Assembly (NCBI GenBank): GCA_000434935.1
Contig: FR882169.1
Coordinates: 1-18,840 of the forward strand
DNA: 18,840 nt
Reading direction: 5' to 3'
Origin: Bacteroides sp. CAG:709
GTDB lineage: Bacteria; Bacteroidota; Bacteroidia; Bacteroidales; UBA932
The position numbers and the translations under genes are program-made. This document shows positions 9,401 through 15,317 of the stretch, in pieces; position 1 is the first letter of the stretch; every line of letters starts with the position of its first letter. The notes under the pieces were generated by a model that saw nothing but the letters and a program-made list of their open reading frames with translations, had not been told where the DNA came from and made no database searches.

Positions 9401-10211
9401 CGGCGTCGAATGCTATCATTTCATCCTTTTCATGGATACGGAGATGGTCCATGGCGAGCGCGACCGTGTCTGCCGGAAGACGTCCGGAAACAAACATCGT
9501 GTCAATCTCCAGCCCCAGCTTGTTCGCAGATGCGGACGCATTGGTAAGTTTTCCATGGAAATGCATCTGTTTCAGGAAAATAGCCGCATAAACCGTATCC
9601 TGGCAATCCGTATATACAATCTTCGGGGCTCCCGTAAGGCAGATTTTGCTCACTGTTATCGTCGGCAATGACAATGCTGTGGTATCTCCGTTGTCTTCTG
9701 TCGCAGATGTCTTCAGCACGTTCCAGTTGGCATTGCCGTCGCCATAGCTATGTGCGAAAAAATGCGGCTTGTCCAGGCTCGCCTCGTGGATGCGCACCCT
9801 GCCGACAAGGGCTGAAAGATAGTTTACCGACAATGTCATTTTCCTCACAGCAGCCAGTGTATCAACGGTTTCCGATCTTCCGGCATGGCGAAGAATACCA
9901 TCTGCTCCGACGGAATCATATCTGGAATATCTGTCATGCGGATAGGTCACTATGAAGTCATTGACCTCAATGTTCAGGTTCGGGAAACTCTTGAGCACGG
10001 ATGCCGAAATGTTTCCTATGTGGACATCGGCATCGACGTATTGGGGGATATATTTGTCGGCCATCCGCATCAGGAATGCCGGATTCACCACGATATGCAT
10101 CACTATCAGGAACGCCGCCCAAATTCCGGCGATTATTCCCAATGTTATTTTCAGCCAACGGAAACGCTTGTGTTTCAATGGTTTCTTTTCAATATCCTCT
10201 TTCTTGTCCAT
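6414..10211 (-). CDS. Very large AsmA-like envelope protein
   Basis: About 1265 aa from ATG 10211; a TTG at 10256 would add 15 residues but lies almost on the promoter. The N-terminus is basic (KKPLKHKRFRWLK) and followed by one membrane helix at about 20-42 (ITLGIIAGIWAAFLIVMHIV). The rest is a long, beta-rich periplasmic body typical of AsmA/TamB-related lipid-transport-like proteins. It starts with the family pattern IGNISASVLKSFPNLNIEVNDF and ends with the C-terminal AsmA-like region (ISGRNVVLEESPEFKKLARMLMF, then FRFGINIFGSFDDWKYRIGKAKYK). The final 60 residues are highly charged, rich in K, R, Q and E. AsmA-like proteins are linked to phospholipid traffic to the outer membrane; that role here is inference. 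First gene of the unit with prmA; its promoter lies just after the rpsU terminator. Confidence 0.9.
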   Translation of the reverse strand: MDKKEDIEKKPLKHKRFRWLKITLGIIAGIWAAFLIVMHIVVNPAFLMRMADKYIPQYVDADVHIGNISASVLKSFPNLNIEVNDFIVTYPHDRYSRYDSVGADGILRHAGRSETVDTLAAVRKMTLSVNYLSALVGRVRIHEASLDKPHFFAHSYGDGNANWNVLKTSATEDNGDTTALSLPTITVSKICLTGAPKIVYTDCQDTVYAAIFLKQMHFHGKLTNASASANKLGLEIDTMFVSGRLPADTVALAMDHLRIHEKDEMIAFDAGAKAFLGMSDYGRVMLPLGLKGHASIAGGKVPDVTLHDFEADVAAISMTGNGRATFYADSTYIKSEISINECRVEDLIQYFGKNFFPEATDLDTDAKITLTALCDGYYNPARESLPQLIAELVMPKANVKYPGIPDGSMSLDINAMTDNAGRLDVSIDNMSMSFGGLDLDVTGTVSDAAGDDPLVNVEGIAYASLDEMMAFLPDTCGYSVSGELDAILTGKIRMSQMNPYNFYKAKLDGYVRSRNVVFKSQADTLDTWIGGPEIGIKTIRNKIDGNIPKGTEILALTAKVDSLFATYGKDIKVSVSGVNAEVQNAAQINSGEHKGEKHPLMAMLSVGKLLFNGSDSLFAGVIGSQNIFNFSHAVRGKTLEPRLSISSTNSRVFAREGVNRYGFRDANFNASARMTAFERNQKRNMLLDSLLRVYPGTPRDSLFRKMIRAKMAGRPVPDFIAEKDFRKKDLDLKLNETLAKYLKEWDMRGGLDIHSGMVITPYFPVRNVIENVQGTFNTDVVKLENFTLKPGNSDLSARGVLSGVRRALLGYGPLKLDLKLTSQKIDANELLTAYSAGVKYIPEAVSNNSSMDDAEYLSALSASHEAAAQDSTYALVVVPANLIADISLEANEVDYSDLKITWLASDMTMKERCIQLTNTLATSNMGDIFFEGFYSTKTKKDIKAGFDLNLTDITADKVVQLFPAVDTIMPMLTSFKGMLDCEMAATSSLDTNMNFITPSMSGIMKISGRNVVLEESPEFKKLARMLMFKNKKSGKLADMSVSGLISDNKLEIFPFVLKIDRYTLAMSGMQNFDQTFKYHVSVLKSPIPFRFGINIFGSFDDWKYRIGKAKYKSTNVPVFTAQIDTLQMNLVSSIHNIFTKGVDLAVRQNESMKNTIEANKKSMGYDPDVKLDSLDSGKMKMLDSLQISYDTPVDSMLNARMDSLAVIPEVVETEEETGSKMQQYIDNRKQNRTSREERQAEKQRKRQARNAAKRGEALVNEETKE

Positions 10212-10240
10212 GTCTTCTGAATCAAAAATCCTTATCAACG

Positions 10241-10255
10241 TGCGGAAATTCCGCA
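10241..10255. repeat. 15-bp palindrome in the AsmA-like gene leader
   Basis: TGCGGAA-A-TTCCGCA is a perfect inverted repeat with 7-bp arms and a single central base. It lies between the predicted start of transcription (near 10264) and the ATG at 10211. With a one-base spacer it would suit protein binding as an operator better than an RNA hairpin. Confidence 0.45.
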
Positions 10256-10270
10256 AAGTCTATAAATATA

Positions 10271-10278
10271 CAAATATA
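10271..10278 (-). promoter_or_regulatory. -7 promoter box of the AsmA-like/prmA unit
   Basis: The minus strand reads TATATTTG, an exact TAnnTTTG match. It sits immediately downstream of the rpsU terminator, where a new promoter is expected. The leader to ATG 10211 would be about 50 nt. No good -33 element at 19 bp. Confidence 0.55.
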
Positions 10279-10280
10279 AT

Positions 10281-10314
10281 AAAAAAAGGACCGAAACCAT
10301 AATGGCCGGTCCTT
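10281..10314 (-). terminator. Rho-independent terminator of rpsU
   Basis: On the minus strand AAGGACCG (10307-10314) pairs with CGGTCCTT (10286-10293) around a 13-nt loop. A run of seven or more T follows (10281-10287). It lies about 40 nt past the rpsU stop and separates rpsU from the AsmA-like gene. Confidence 0.88.
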
Positions 10315-10352
10315 GGATATATCTGTTTCAGATATAAGATTCTGTGCCAAGC

Positions 10353-10547
10353 TTACTGCTCGTCCTCAAGCTGCAGATGCTGTACGTAGATAGCCTTCTG
10401 AAGCTGCTCTCTTTTCCTGACAGATGGCTTTACAAAGTTCTTTCTCGCACGAAGTTCGCGGATAGCACCTGTTTTCTCGAATTTTCTCTTGAATCTCTTG
10501 AGAGCCCTCTCGATGTTCTCACCTTCCTTAAGTGGTACAATAATCAT
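10353..10547 (-). CDS. rpsU: 30S ribosomal protein bS21
   Basis: 64 aa, the normal length for bS21. Starts MIIVPLKEGENIERALKRFKRKFEKTG and ends in a basic then acidic tail (VRKREQLQKAIYVQHLQLEDEQ), matching the Bacteroidota form. bS21 binds the 30S platform next to the 3' end of 16S rRNA. From established work on Bacteroidota ribosomes (Flavobacterium johnsoniae), bS21 with bS18 and bS6 hides the anti-Shine-Dalgarno sequence, which explains why most genes in the phylum do without an SD. This gene is the notable exception: an exceptionally long SD (10554-10565) precedes its ATG. It is a single-gene unit with its own promoter and terminator. Confidence 0.97.
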   Translation of the reverse strand: MIIVPLKEGENIERALKRFKRKFEKTGAIRELRARKNFVKPSVRKREQLQKAIYVQHLQLEDEQ

Positions 10548-10553
10548 ATCTGA

Positions 10554-10565
10554 ATCACCTCCTTT
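10554..10565 (-). promoter_or_regulatory. Extended Shine-Dalgarno sequence of rpsU
   Basis: The minus strand reads AAAGGAGGTGAT, complementary over 12 nt to the conserved 3' end of 16S rRNA (AUCACCUCCUUU). The GGAGG core ends 10 nt before the ATG at 10547. Most other starts in the window (rplU, serS, lnt, ruvC and others) show no such motif. This fits autoregulation in which ribosomes lacking bS21 expose the anti-SD and translate rpsU. Confidence 0.9.
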
Positions 10566-10582
10566 TGTTTACAAATCTACTG

Positions 10583-10615
10583 AATCCGAATGAGTTACAT
10601 GTTTGTTTCCGGATT
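10583..10615 (-). promoter_or_regulatory. Possible hairpin in rpsU leader
   Basis: AATCCG and CGGATT, 6-bp arms separated by 21 nt, can pair in the rpsU leader upstream of the long SD. The stem is short and the loop large, so a role in presenting the SD is only a possibility. Confidence 0.3.
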
Positions 10616-10624
10616 TAGCGGGTG

Positions 10625-10654
10625 CAAAGATACAACAATTATCCGGATTGGCAA
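10625..10654 (-). promoter_or_regulatory. Promoter of rpsU (-33 TTG, -7 TATCTTTG)
   Basis: The minus strand has TATCTTTG (10625-10632), an exact -7 match, with TTG (10652-10654) exactly 19 bp upstream, the spacing expected for Bacteroidota promoters. Transcription would start near 10618 and give a leader of about 70 nt that contains the extended SD. Confidence 0.8.
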
Positions 10655-10689
10655 CATTTCGGAGCTCTTTTCTGCCAGAATTTTTCAGA

Positions 10690-11394
10690 TTACCCCAAAA
10701 CATCGGACATGAAAATCTTCATTCCTTCGGTCGCCTTGGTCTGGATATGGCGGACTCTGCGGTCACGTACATTGATTTCACCCGGATCTATCAGATACAC
10801 AGGGGCATCAAGCGGCGCATATCTATAAAGACCGGCTGCAGGATAAACGCTGAGCGACGTCCCGACAATCAGAAGGAGATCCGTTTCCGATACGATGTCA
10901 ATCGCCTTTTCAATCTTCGGCACAGGCTCCCCGAACCATACTATATGAGGGCGCAACTGATGTCCGTTCGGAGCCTTGTCTCCCAGATGTATTTCCCCAT
11001 AACCGATGTCGAAGACGGTCTTTTCGGAAAAGCCGTCCTCTTCATTGCAGCAGTTTTCCGGCCTTACCTTGGTGAGTTCGCCATGGAGATGCAGGACATT
11101 GGAACTGCCTGCGCGCTCATGGAGATTGTCCACATTCTGCGTAATGACATTGACATTGAAATTATCCTGGAGCGAAGCGATGGCGCGATGTGCGTCATTG
11201 GGCCTCACCCCTTCGAGCTCGCGCCTCCTTATATTGTAGAAGTCGAGCATCAGGCCCGGATTCTGGTACCAGCCCTCGATGGACGCGACTTGCTGCGGGT
11301 CGTAATTGTCCCAAAGCCCGCCATTGTCCCTGAACGTACTGATTCCGCTTTCGGCGCTCACACCGGCGCCCGTCAAAACTACAAGCTTTTTCAT
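10690..11394 (-). CDS. cobB: Sirtuin-family NAD-dependent protein deacylase (CobB-like)
   Basis: 234 aa from ATG 11394; an upstream TTG at 11427 lies inside the preceding gene. Removes acyl groups from lysines using NAD. The motifs are in order: VVLTGAGVSAESGISTFRD (5-23), the NAD-binding loop; FYNIRRREL (52-60) with Tyr53 and Arg56, the Y-x-x-R pair of class III sirtuins such as E. coli CobB and SIRT5 that favours acidic acyl groups (succinyl, malonyl); TQNVDNLHERAG (85-96); catalytic His104 in LHLHGEL; then LRPHIVWFGEPVP and LLIVGTSLSVYPAAGL. The zinc-binding CxxC pairs between about 107 and 147 are missing; only adjacent Cys115 and Cys116 remain. The start overlaps the ATPase gene stop as ATGA, so the two are probably translationally coupled. 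Confidence 0.94.
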   Translation of the reverse strand: MKKLVVLTGAGVSAESGISTFRDNGGLWDNYDPQQVASIEGWYQNPGLMLDFYNIRRRELEGVRPNDAHRAIASLQDNFNVNVITQNVDNLHERAGSSNVLHLHGELTKVRPENCCNEEDGFSEKTVFDIGYGEIHLGDKAPNGHQLRPHIVWFGEPVPKIEKAIDIVSETDLLLIVGTSLSVYPAAGLYRYAPLDAPVYLIDPGEINVRDRRVRHIQTKATEGMKIFMSDVLG

Positions 11395-12542
11395 TTTTCC
11401 TCCCCGAAATAAAATTTCCTGAGCCAATATTCGAACAGAGGGTCCTGAATGACCGGCTCATCTTTATCATTGAACATTATCACCTCTTTCTTCATGAGGG
11501 CATCTTTCAGACGCTTCACGTTGGCGGAAGAGTTAAGTCTGTATTTGTCAATGACTTCCGTCGTACTGAACTTTACATTGCCGTCCAGGACTGCCTTCAG
11601 CAGACGCTCCTGGAAACCGGTCAGGTCATCCATGATCGAGACGAACCTCGGTTCATGTACGGAAATCATGCCGGCGAGGGCGTCATTGAGGGTCAACTCG
11701 CTGATATAGCCTTTCGAAAGGGAGTCGCAGATGAAGAAAAAGTGATTTATATACCATATATTGTTTCTGAACATGCGGATCACGCCCTGCAGCAGGTCCC
11801 TGTCCAGCACTTTTCCGCCGGCGACGAAACCTTTCATGACGTGGTCGGAAATTTCCGCATCCGAGATTTCGGACAATGTGTACCTTTCGGCAAGATGCCA
11901 GAAAAAGCGCCTGCGCTGAAAGATGCTTTCCATCGCATTGACCCTGGAGCCCATGAAAATGAAGGAGCACGAAGGTTTGCCGACCGCGCGGGCTGCGCCG
12001 ATTTCGCTTTCCAATGCCTTGAAGAATTTCTCGCCCATGTCGGAGTCAATGTTCTGGAACTCACGGAGAAGCACTACCATGGGAGTGTCACGTTCCGCAG
12101 ACAATGCAAACGGCAGATGGGCGACGGCATTGATTTCAGCCAGGCCTGCCTCGCCGGAGTCCGGAAAGACATGGCCGCTGTCGGAATAACGCACGGGATC
12201 GAAGACCAGCGAGGTCCCTGCCAGAAGACGGGCGGACATTTCTTCAAATTCATCCTTCGTCGAGGCTACCGACGAGAGCAACGCTCCGGCATACCTGCGG
12301 ATGAACAGGCCGGCATCATGTATGGCCGTCATATCCATATCACAGATAATGAACTGCTTGCCGGATGTCCTCATGTTCAGGAAAGTCTGCTGGACTGCGG
12401 ACATCTTGCCTGATTTCAGCGGGGACCAGAGGACAATGTTTTCCCCTTGGGAAAGGAGATTGGACATCGTGACACAATCCTGTCGTCTGCCGGCAAAGTA
12501 CTTTCCTGTCACGTATTTGGCGAACTGGAATGGCGTATCCAT
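11391..12542 (-). CDS. P-loop ATPase of the ATPase_2 (archaeal-type) group
   Basis: About 383 aa from ATG 12542 (MDTPFQFAKYVTGKYFAGR). A P-loop lies at 40-48 (SPLKSGKMS), keeping Gly45, Lys46 and Ser48 of Walker A but with Ser in place of the first Gly. The Walker B strand MVVLLREFQNI (155-165) has Arg160 where an Asp is usual, followed by Glu161. A sensor-1-like strand SFIFMGSR (193-200) follows. The C-terminal third is a winged-helix region ending DPLFEYWLRKFYF, the usual tail of ATPase_2/DUF234-like proteins (STAND-related). No helicase, nuclease or membrane domain is visible. Function unknown; possibly a regulatory ATPase. The stop overlaps the start of the sirtuin gene by 4 nt, suggesting a common process. 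Promoter box at 12585-12592. Confidence 0.85.
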   Translation of the reverse strand: MDTPFQFAKYVTGKYFAGRRQDCVTMSNLLSQGENIVLWSPLKSGKMSAVQQTFLNMRTSGKQFIICDMDMTAIHDAGLFIRRYAGALLSSVASTKDEFEEMSARLLAGTSLVFDPVRYSDSGHVFPDSGEAGLAEINAVAHLPFALSAERDTPMVVLLREFQNIDSDMGEKFFKALESEIGAARAVGKPSCSFIFMGSRVNAMESIFQRRRFFWHLAERYTLSEISDAEISDHVMKGFVAGGKVLDRDLLQGVIRMFRNNIWYINHFFFICDSLSKGYISELTLNDALAGMISVHEPRFVSIMDDLTGFQERLLKAVLDGNVKFSTTEVIDKYRLNSSANVKRLKDALMKKEVIMFNDKDEPVIQDPLFEYWLRKFYFGEEK

Positions 12543-12584
12543 GAGTTTTTCGGTTTTAGCTTGACAACAAACAGTTATATGACG

Positions 12585-12592
12585 CAAATTTA
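12585..12592 (-). promoter_or_regulatory. -7 promoter box of the ATPase/sirtuin operon
   Basis: The minus strand reads TAAATTTG, an exact TAnnTTTG match. The start site is expected near 12578, about 35 nt before the ATG at 12542. It mirrors the rplU -7 box (10-bp inverted repeat, 12584-12593 with 12624-12633). The -33 region shows no clear TTG. Confidence 0.55.
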
Positions 12593-12601
12593 GCAAATAA
12601 T

Positions 12602-12632
12602 TTTGCGGAATATAAGAAAAACACTAAATTTG
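12602..12632 (+). promoter_or_regulatory. Promoter of rplU-rpmA
   Basis: TTTG at 12602-12605 and TAAATTTG at 12625-12632 are separated by exactly 19 bp, a full Bacteroidota -33/-7 promoter. Transcription should start near 12637 and give a leader of about 85 nt before rplU. The leader ends with a small A/T stem (AAACTT, 12701-12706, with AAGTTT, 12710-12715) just before the ATG. Confidence 0.82.
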
Positions 12633-12723
12633 CAGTCTTAAACATCAGATGACTGTCAAGCTCCGGAAAGTTCCGCATACAATGTGGACGCTTGCAGCCG
12701 AAACTTAATAAGTTTTTATAGTA

Positions 12724-13035
12724 ATGTACGCAATCGTAAACATTGCAGGCCAGCAGTTCAAGGTAGAGGCTGGTGCAGAGATTTTCGTCAATCGCCTTGC
12801 AGCGAAGAAAGACGAGTCCGTAGAATTCAATCAGGTACTCCTCATCGACAACGAGGGTGATGTGAAAGTCGGTGTTCCTTACGTAGAGGGCGCAGTAGTG
12901 AAGGCTACAGTTCTCGAGGACGATACCAAAGCAAAGAAGGTTATCGTTTTCAAGAAGATCCGTCGTAAAGGATATCAGAAATCCAACGGTCACCGCCAGA
13001 AACTGACAAAGATCCGCATCGACTCTATCGCTTAA
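12724..13035 (+). CDS. rplU: 50S ribosomal protein bL21
   Basis: 103 aa, the standard length. Starts MYAIVNIAGQQFKVEAGAEIFVNRL, the conserved bL21 N-terminus. The C-terminal signature KKVIVFKKIRRKGYQKSNGHRQ is the rRNA-binding G-Y-x-x-x-x-G-H-R-Q motif. Structural protein of the large subunit, contacting 23S rRNA. First gene of the rplU-rpmA pair found together in most bacteria; rpmA follows after 38 nt. There is no Shine-Dalgarno sequence before the ATG, but there is a short A/T hairpin in the leader. Confidence 0.98.
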   Translation: MYAIVNIAGQQFKVEAGAEIFVNRLAAKKDESVEFNQVLLIDNEGDVKVGVPYVEGAVVKATVLEDDTKAKKVIVFKKIRRKGYQKSNGHRQKLTKIRIDSIA

Positions 13036-13056
13036 TTATTTACAGATCGCTAAATT

Positions 13057-13063
13057 AAAGGAG
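13057..13063 (+). promoter_or_regulatory. Shine-Dalgarno-like sequence of rpmA
   Basis: AAAGGAG lies 10 nt before the rpmA ATG, the same spacing as the rpsU SD. This is uncommon among the genes in this window, which mostly lack an SD. Confidence 0.55.
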
Positions 13064-13073
13064 AATTTGAATT

Positions 13074-13334
13074 ATGGCACATAAAAAAGGTCAAAGTAGT
13101 TCCAAGAACGGTCGTGAATCACAAAGCAAACGACTCGGACTCAAGAAATTCGGTGGTGAGGTCGTAAAGGCCGGCAACATCATCGTACGTCAGAGAGGCA
13201 CTGTTCACAATGCTGACAAGAACGTCGGAATGGGAAGAGACCACACTCTCTATGCACTTGTAGACGGCACAGTAGTTTTCACAAGAAAGAGAGAAAACAA
13301 ATCATACGTGTCGGTTGTGCCTTTTGAGAACTAA
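13074..13334 (+). CDS. rpmA: 50S ribosomal protein bL27
   Basis: 86 aa, normal length. Starts MAHKKGQSSSKNGRESQSKRLGLKKFGGE, the classic bL27 N-terminus that reaches towards the peptidyl-transferase centre. It has no Firmicutes-type cleavable leader before AHKKG. Continues GNIIVRQRGTVHNADKNVGMGRDHTLYALVDGTVVF. Second gene of the rplU-rpmA operon and followed by a strong terminator. Confidence 0.98.
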   Translation: MAHKKGQSSSKNGRESQSKRLGLKKFGGEVVKAGNIIVRQRGTVHNADKNVGMGRDHTLYALVDGTVVFTRKRENKSYVSVVPFEN

Positions 13335-13359
13335 GCTCGAAGGGTCTAGAAAGACAGAT

Positions 13360-13403
13360 GAGGATTGCACTTCGAGTTTCGGCGTGCGGTCCTCTTTTCT
13401 TTT
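13360..13403 (+). terminator. Rho-independent terminator after rpmA
   Basis: GAGGATTGCAC (13360-13370) pairs over 11 positions, two of them G-U, with GTGCGGTCCTC (13384-13394). The run TTTTCTTTT follows. A further sequence upstream, CTCGAAG (13336-13342), is the exact complement of CTTCGAG (13370-13376), which lies mostly in the terminator loop. Confidence 0.82.
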
Positions 13404-13436
13404 AAAATTATCCGAATCAATTAAATACATATAGAT

Positions 13437-14708
13437 ATGCTGACACTCAAAATGCTTCGCGACGACCCGGATTTCGTGGTCAAGAAGCTGGCAGTCAAAA
13501 ATTTCGACGCAAAAGCAATCGTTGACAAAGTTCTCGAACTTGACACCGAGAGGAGAGCGCTCCAGACAGAGAGCGACGGTCTTCTCTCACAGCAGAAACA
13601 GAAGGCCGGACTTATCGGCGGCTTCATGAAAGAAGGCAAGAAAGCAGAGGCGGAAGAGGCCAAGAAGGAAGTTGCCGAACTCAAGGCAAAGTCCAGCGAA
13701 CTTCTCGCAAAGGCTGATGCTACAAGCAAAGAGCTTGAGGCCCAGTTGGTTCTGCTTCCAAATATACCTTGTGACCTGGTAGTTCCGGGAAAAGGTGCAG
13801 AAGACAACCAGGTAGTCAAGATGGGCGGTCCGGAAATCAAACTCCCGGAGAATGCTCTTCCTCACTGGGAACTCGCCAAGAAGTTCGACATCATCGACTT
13901 CGACCTCGGAGTAAAACTCACCGGCGCAGGCTTCCCTGTATACAAGGGCAAAGGCGCCAAGCTCCAGAGAGCGCTCATCAGTTTCTTCCTGGACAACAAT
14001 ACTGCTGCCGGATATAAGGAAGTCGAGCCTCCTATCATGGTAAACGCAGCTTCAGGCTTCGGTACAGGCCAGCTCCCTGACAAGGAAGCACAAATGTACT
14101 ATGTAGGTCTCGACGATTTCTATCTCGTACCTACAGCCGAGGTGCCTGTTACCAATATTTATAGGGATGTCATCCTGAACAATGACCAGTTCCCGCAGAA
14201 ACTTACCGCATACACTCCATGCTTCCGTCGTGAGGCAGGTTCATACGGCAAGGATGTCCGTGGACTGAACAGGTTGCACCAGTTCGACAAGGTGGAGATT
14301 GTCCGCATTGAAAAACCTGAGGATTCATACGCTGCGCTCGACGAGATGATCGCGCACGTGGAGAGCCTCGTGAACAAGCTCGGCCTCAAATACAGGATTC
14401 TCCGTCTCTGCGGCGGTGACCTGAGCTTCACATCTGCAATCACTTACGACTTCGAGTTGTGGTCAGCGGCCCAGGGCAGATGGCTGGAGATTTCTTCAGT
14501 ATCCAACTTCGAGACATATCAGGCAAACCGTCTTCACTTGAGATACAAGGACGAAAACGGCAAGATGCAGCTCTGCCACACGCTGAACGGAAGTTCATTG
14601 GCATTGCCTCGTGTCGTGGCCGCTATGCTTGAGGACAACCAGCAGGAGGACAGAATCGTAATTCCTGAGATTCTCCGCCCTTACACCGGGTTCGACTACA
14701 TCGACTAA
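13437..14708 (+). CDS. serS: Seryl-tRNA synthetase
   Basis: 423 aa, standard length. Charges tRNA-Ser with serine. The N-terminal part (about 25-105) is the long charged coiled-coil arm that holds the tRNA-Ser variable arm. The class II catalytic core follows, with TAEVPVTNIYRD, motif 2 (FRREAGSYGKDVRGLNRLHQFDKVE), and motif 3 region SSVSNFETYQANRL...HTLNGSSLALPRVVAAMLEDNQ. Starts at ATG 13437 (MLTLKMLRDDPDFV), the usual N-terminus. It lies about 33 nt past the rpmA terminator. I found no TAnnTTTG box in the gap, so transcription may depend on read-through or a weaker promoter. It is followed after 6 nt by ruvC. Confidence 0.98.
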   Translation: MLTLKMLRDDPDFVVKKLAVKNFDAKAIVDKVLELDTERRALQTESDGLLSQQKQKAGLIGGFMKEGKKAEAEEAKKEVAELKAKSSELLAKADATSKELEAQLVLLPNIPCDLVVPGKGAEDNQVVKMGGPEIKLPENALPHWELAKKFDIIDFDLGVKLTGAGFPVYKGKGAKLQRALISFFLDNNTAAGYKEVEPPIMVNAASGFGTGQLPDKEAQMYYVGLDDFYLVPTAEVPVTNIYRDVILNNDQFPQKLTAYTPCFRREAGSYGKDVRGLNRLHQFDKVEIVRIEKPEDSYAALDEMIAHVESLVNKLGLKYRILRLCGGDLSFTSAITYDFELWSAAQGRWLEISSVSNFETYQANRLHLRYKDENGKMQLCHTLNGSSLALPRVVAAMLEDNQQEDRIVIPEILRPYTGFDYID

Positions 14709-14714
14709 CATCTG

Positions 14715-15266
14715 ATGAAGACTATATTAGGAATTGACCCCGGAACCAACATCCTTGGCTTCGGGGTTATCCGTACAGAGGGGAACAAGGCTGAATATGT
14801 GGAGATGGGAGTCATTGACCTTCGAAAGGAGAAGGACCCGTATATGAAACTTTGTCGTATTTTCAACGGAATCGGAGATGTCTGCGACAGGTACTCCCCC
14901 GACGAAATGGCCTTGGAGTCACCATTTTACGGAAAGAACGCACAGGTAATCCTGAAGCTCGGGCGCGCCCAGGGCGCTGCAATGCTTGCGGCTTCGACCA
15001 GAGGCATACCGATTACGGAATATGCCCCACGAAGGGCCAAAGAGGCTGTCACCGGCAATGGGGCAGCGTCCAAGATGCAGGTAAACACCATTCTCCAGAA
15101 GACACTGGGGATAGACATTGAAGAGAAATTTCTCGATGCGACGGACGCGCTTGCGATAGCATTGTGCCATCATTATCAGATGACAAATCCGCTTGCGGGG
15201 CTCAATTCCGGTTCTTCTTGGGAGAAGTTCATTGCAGACAATCCAGGAAGGATAAAAAACAGATAA
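14715..15266 (+). CDS. ruvC: Holliday-junction resolvase RuvC
   Basis: 183 aa. Cleaves Holliday junctions symmetrically in the RuvABC complex during recombination and repair. The RNase H-like fold motifs are clear: ILGIDPGTNILGFGVI with Asp8; MALESPFYGKN with Glu68; and LDATDALAIALCHH with Asp141 and Asp144, together the four acidic metal ligands. Begins 6 nt after the serS stop, so the two are very likely one transcript. The C-terminus extends about 30 residues beyond the catalytic core, as in other Bacteroidota. Confidence 0.97.
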   Translation: MKTILGIDPGTNILGFGVIRTEGNKAEYVEMGVIDLRKEKDPYMKLCRIFNGIGDVCDRYSPDEMALESPFYGKNAQVILKLGRAQGAAMLAASTRGIPITEYAPRRAKEAVTGNGAASKMQVNTILQKTLGIDIEEKFLDATDALAIALCHHYQMTNPLAGLNSGSSWEKFIADNPGRIKNR

Positions 15267-15317
15267 AAACTTGCCTGACGGATTAAACTTCAGCCATGCT
15301 TCCTTGTCTAAAGATGC

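Noticed and set aside
6526..10220. Many plus-strand frames opposite the AsmA-like gene
   Set aside because: They are shadows of the large minus-strand gene, without conserved motifs, promoters or operon structure.
10690..12542. SIR2 plus ATPase as an anti-phage defence system
   Set aside because: The sirtuin is a short stand-alone deacylase with a complete CobB-like active site, not a SIR2 effector fused to other domains. The partner lacks HerA, Argonaute or STAND-repeat features, and the neighbourhood is ribosomal and housekeeping.
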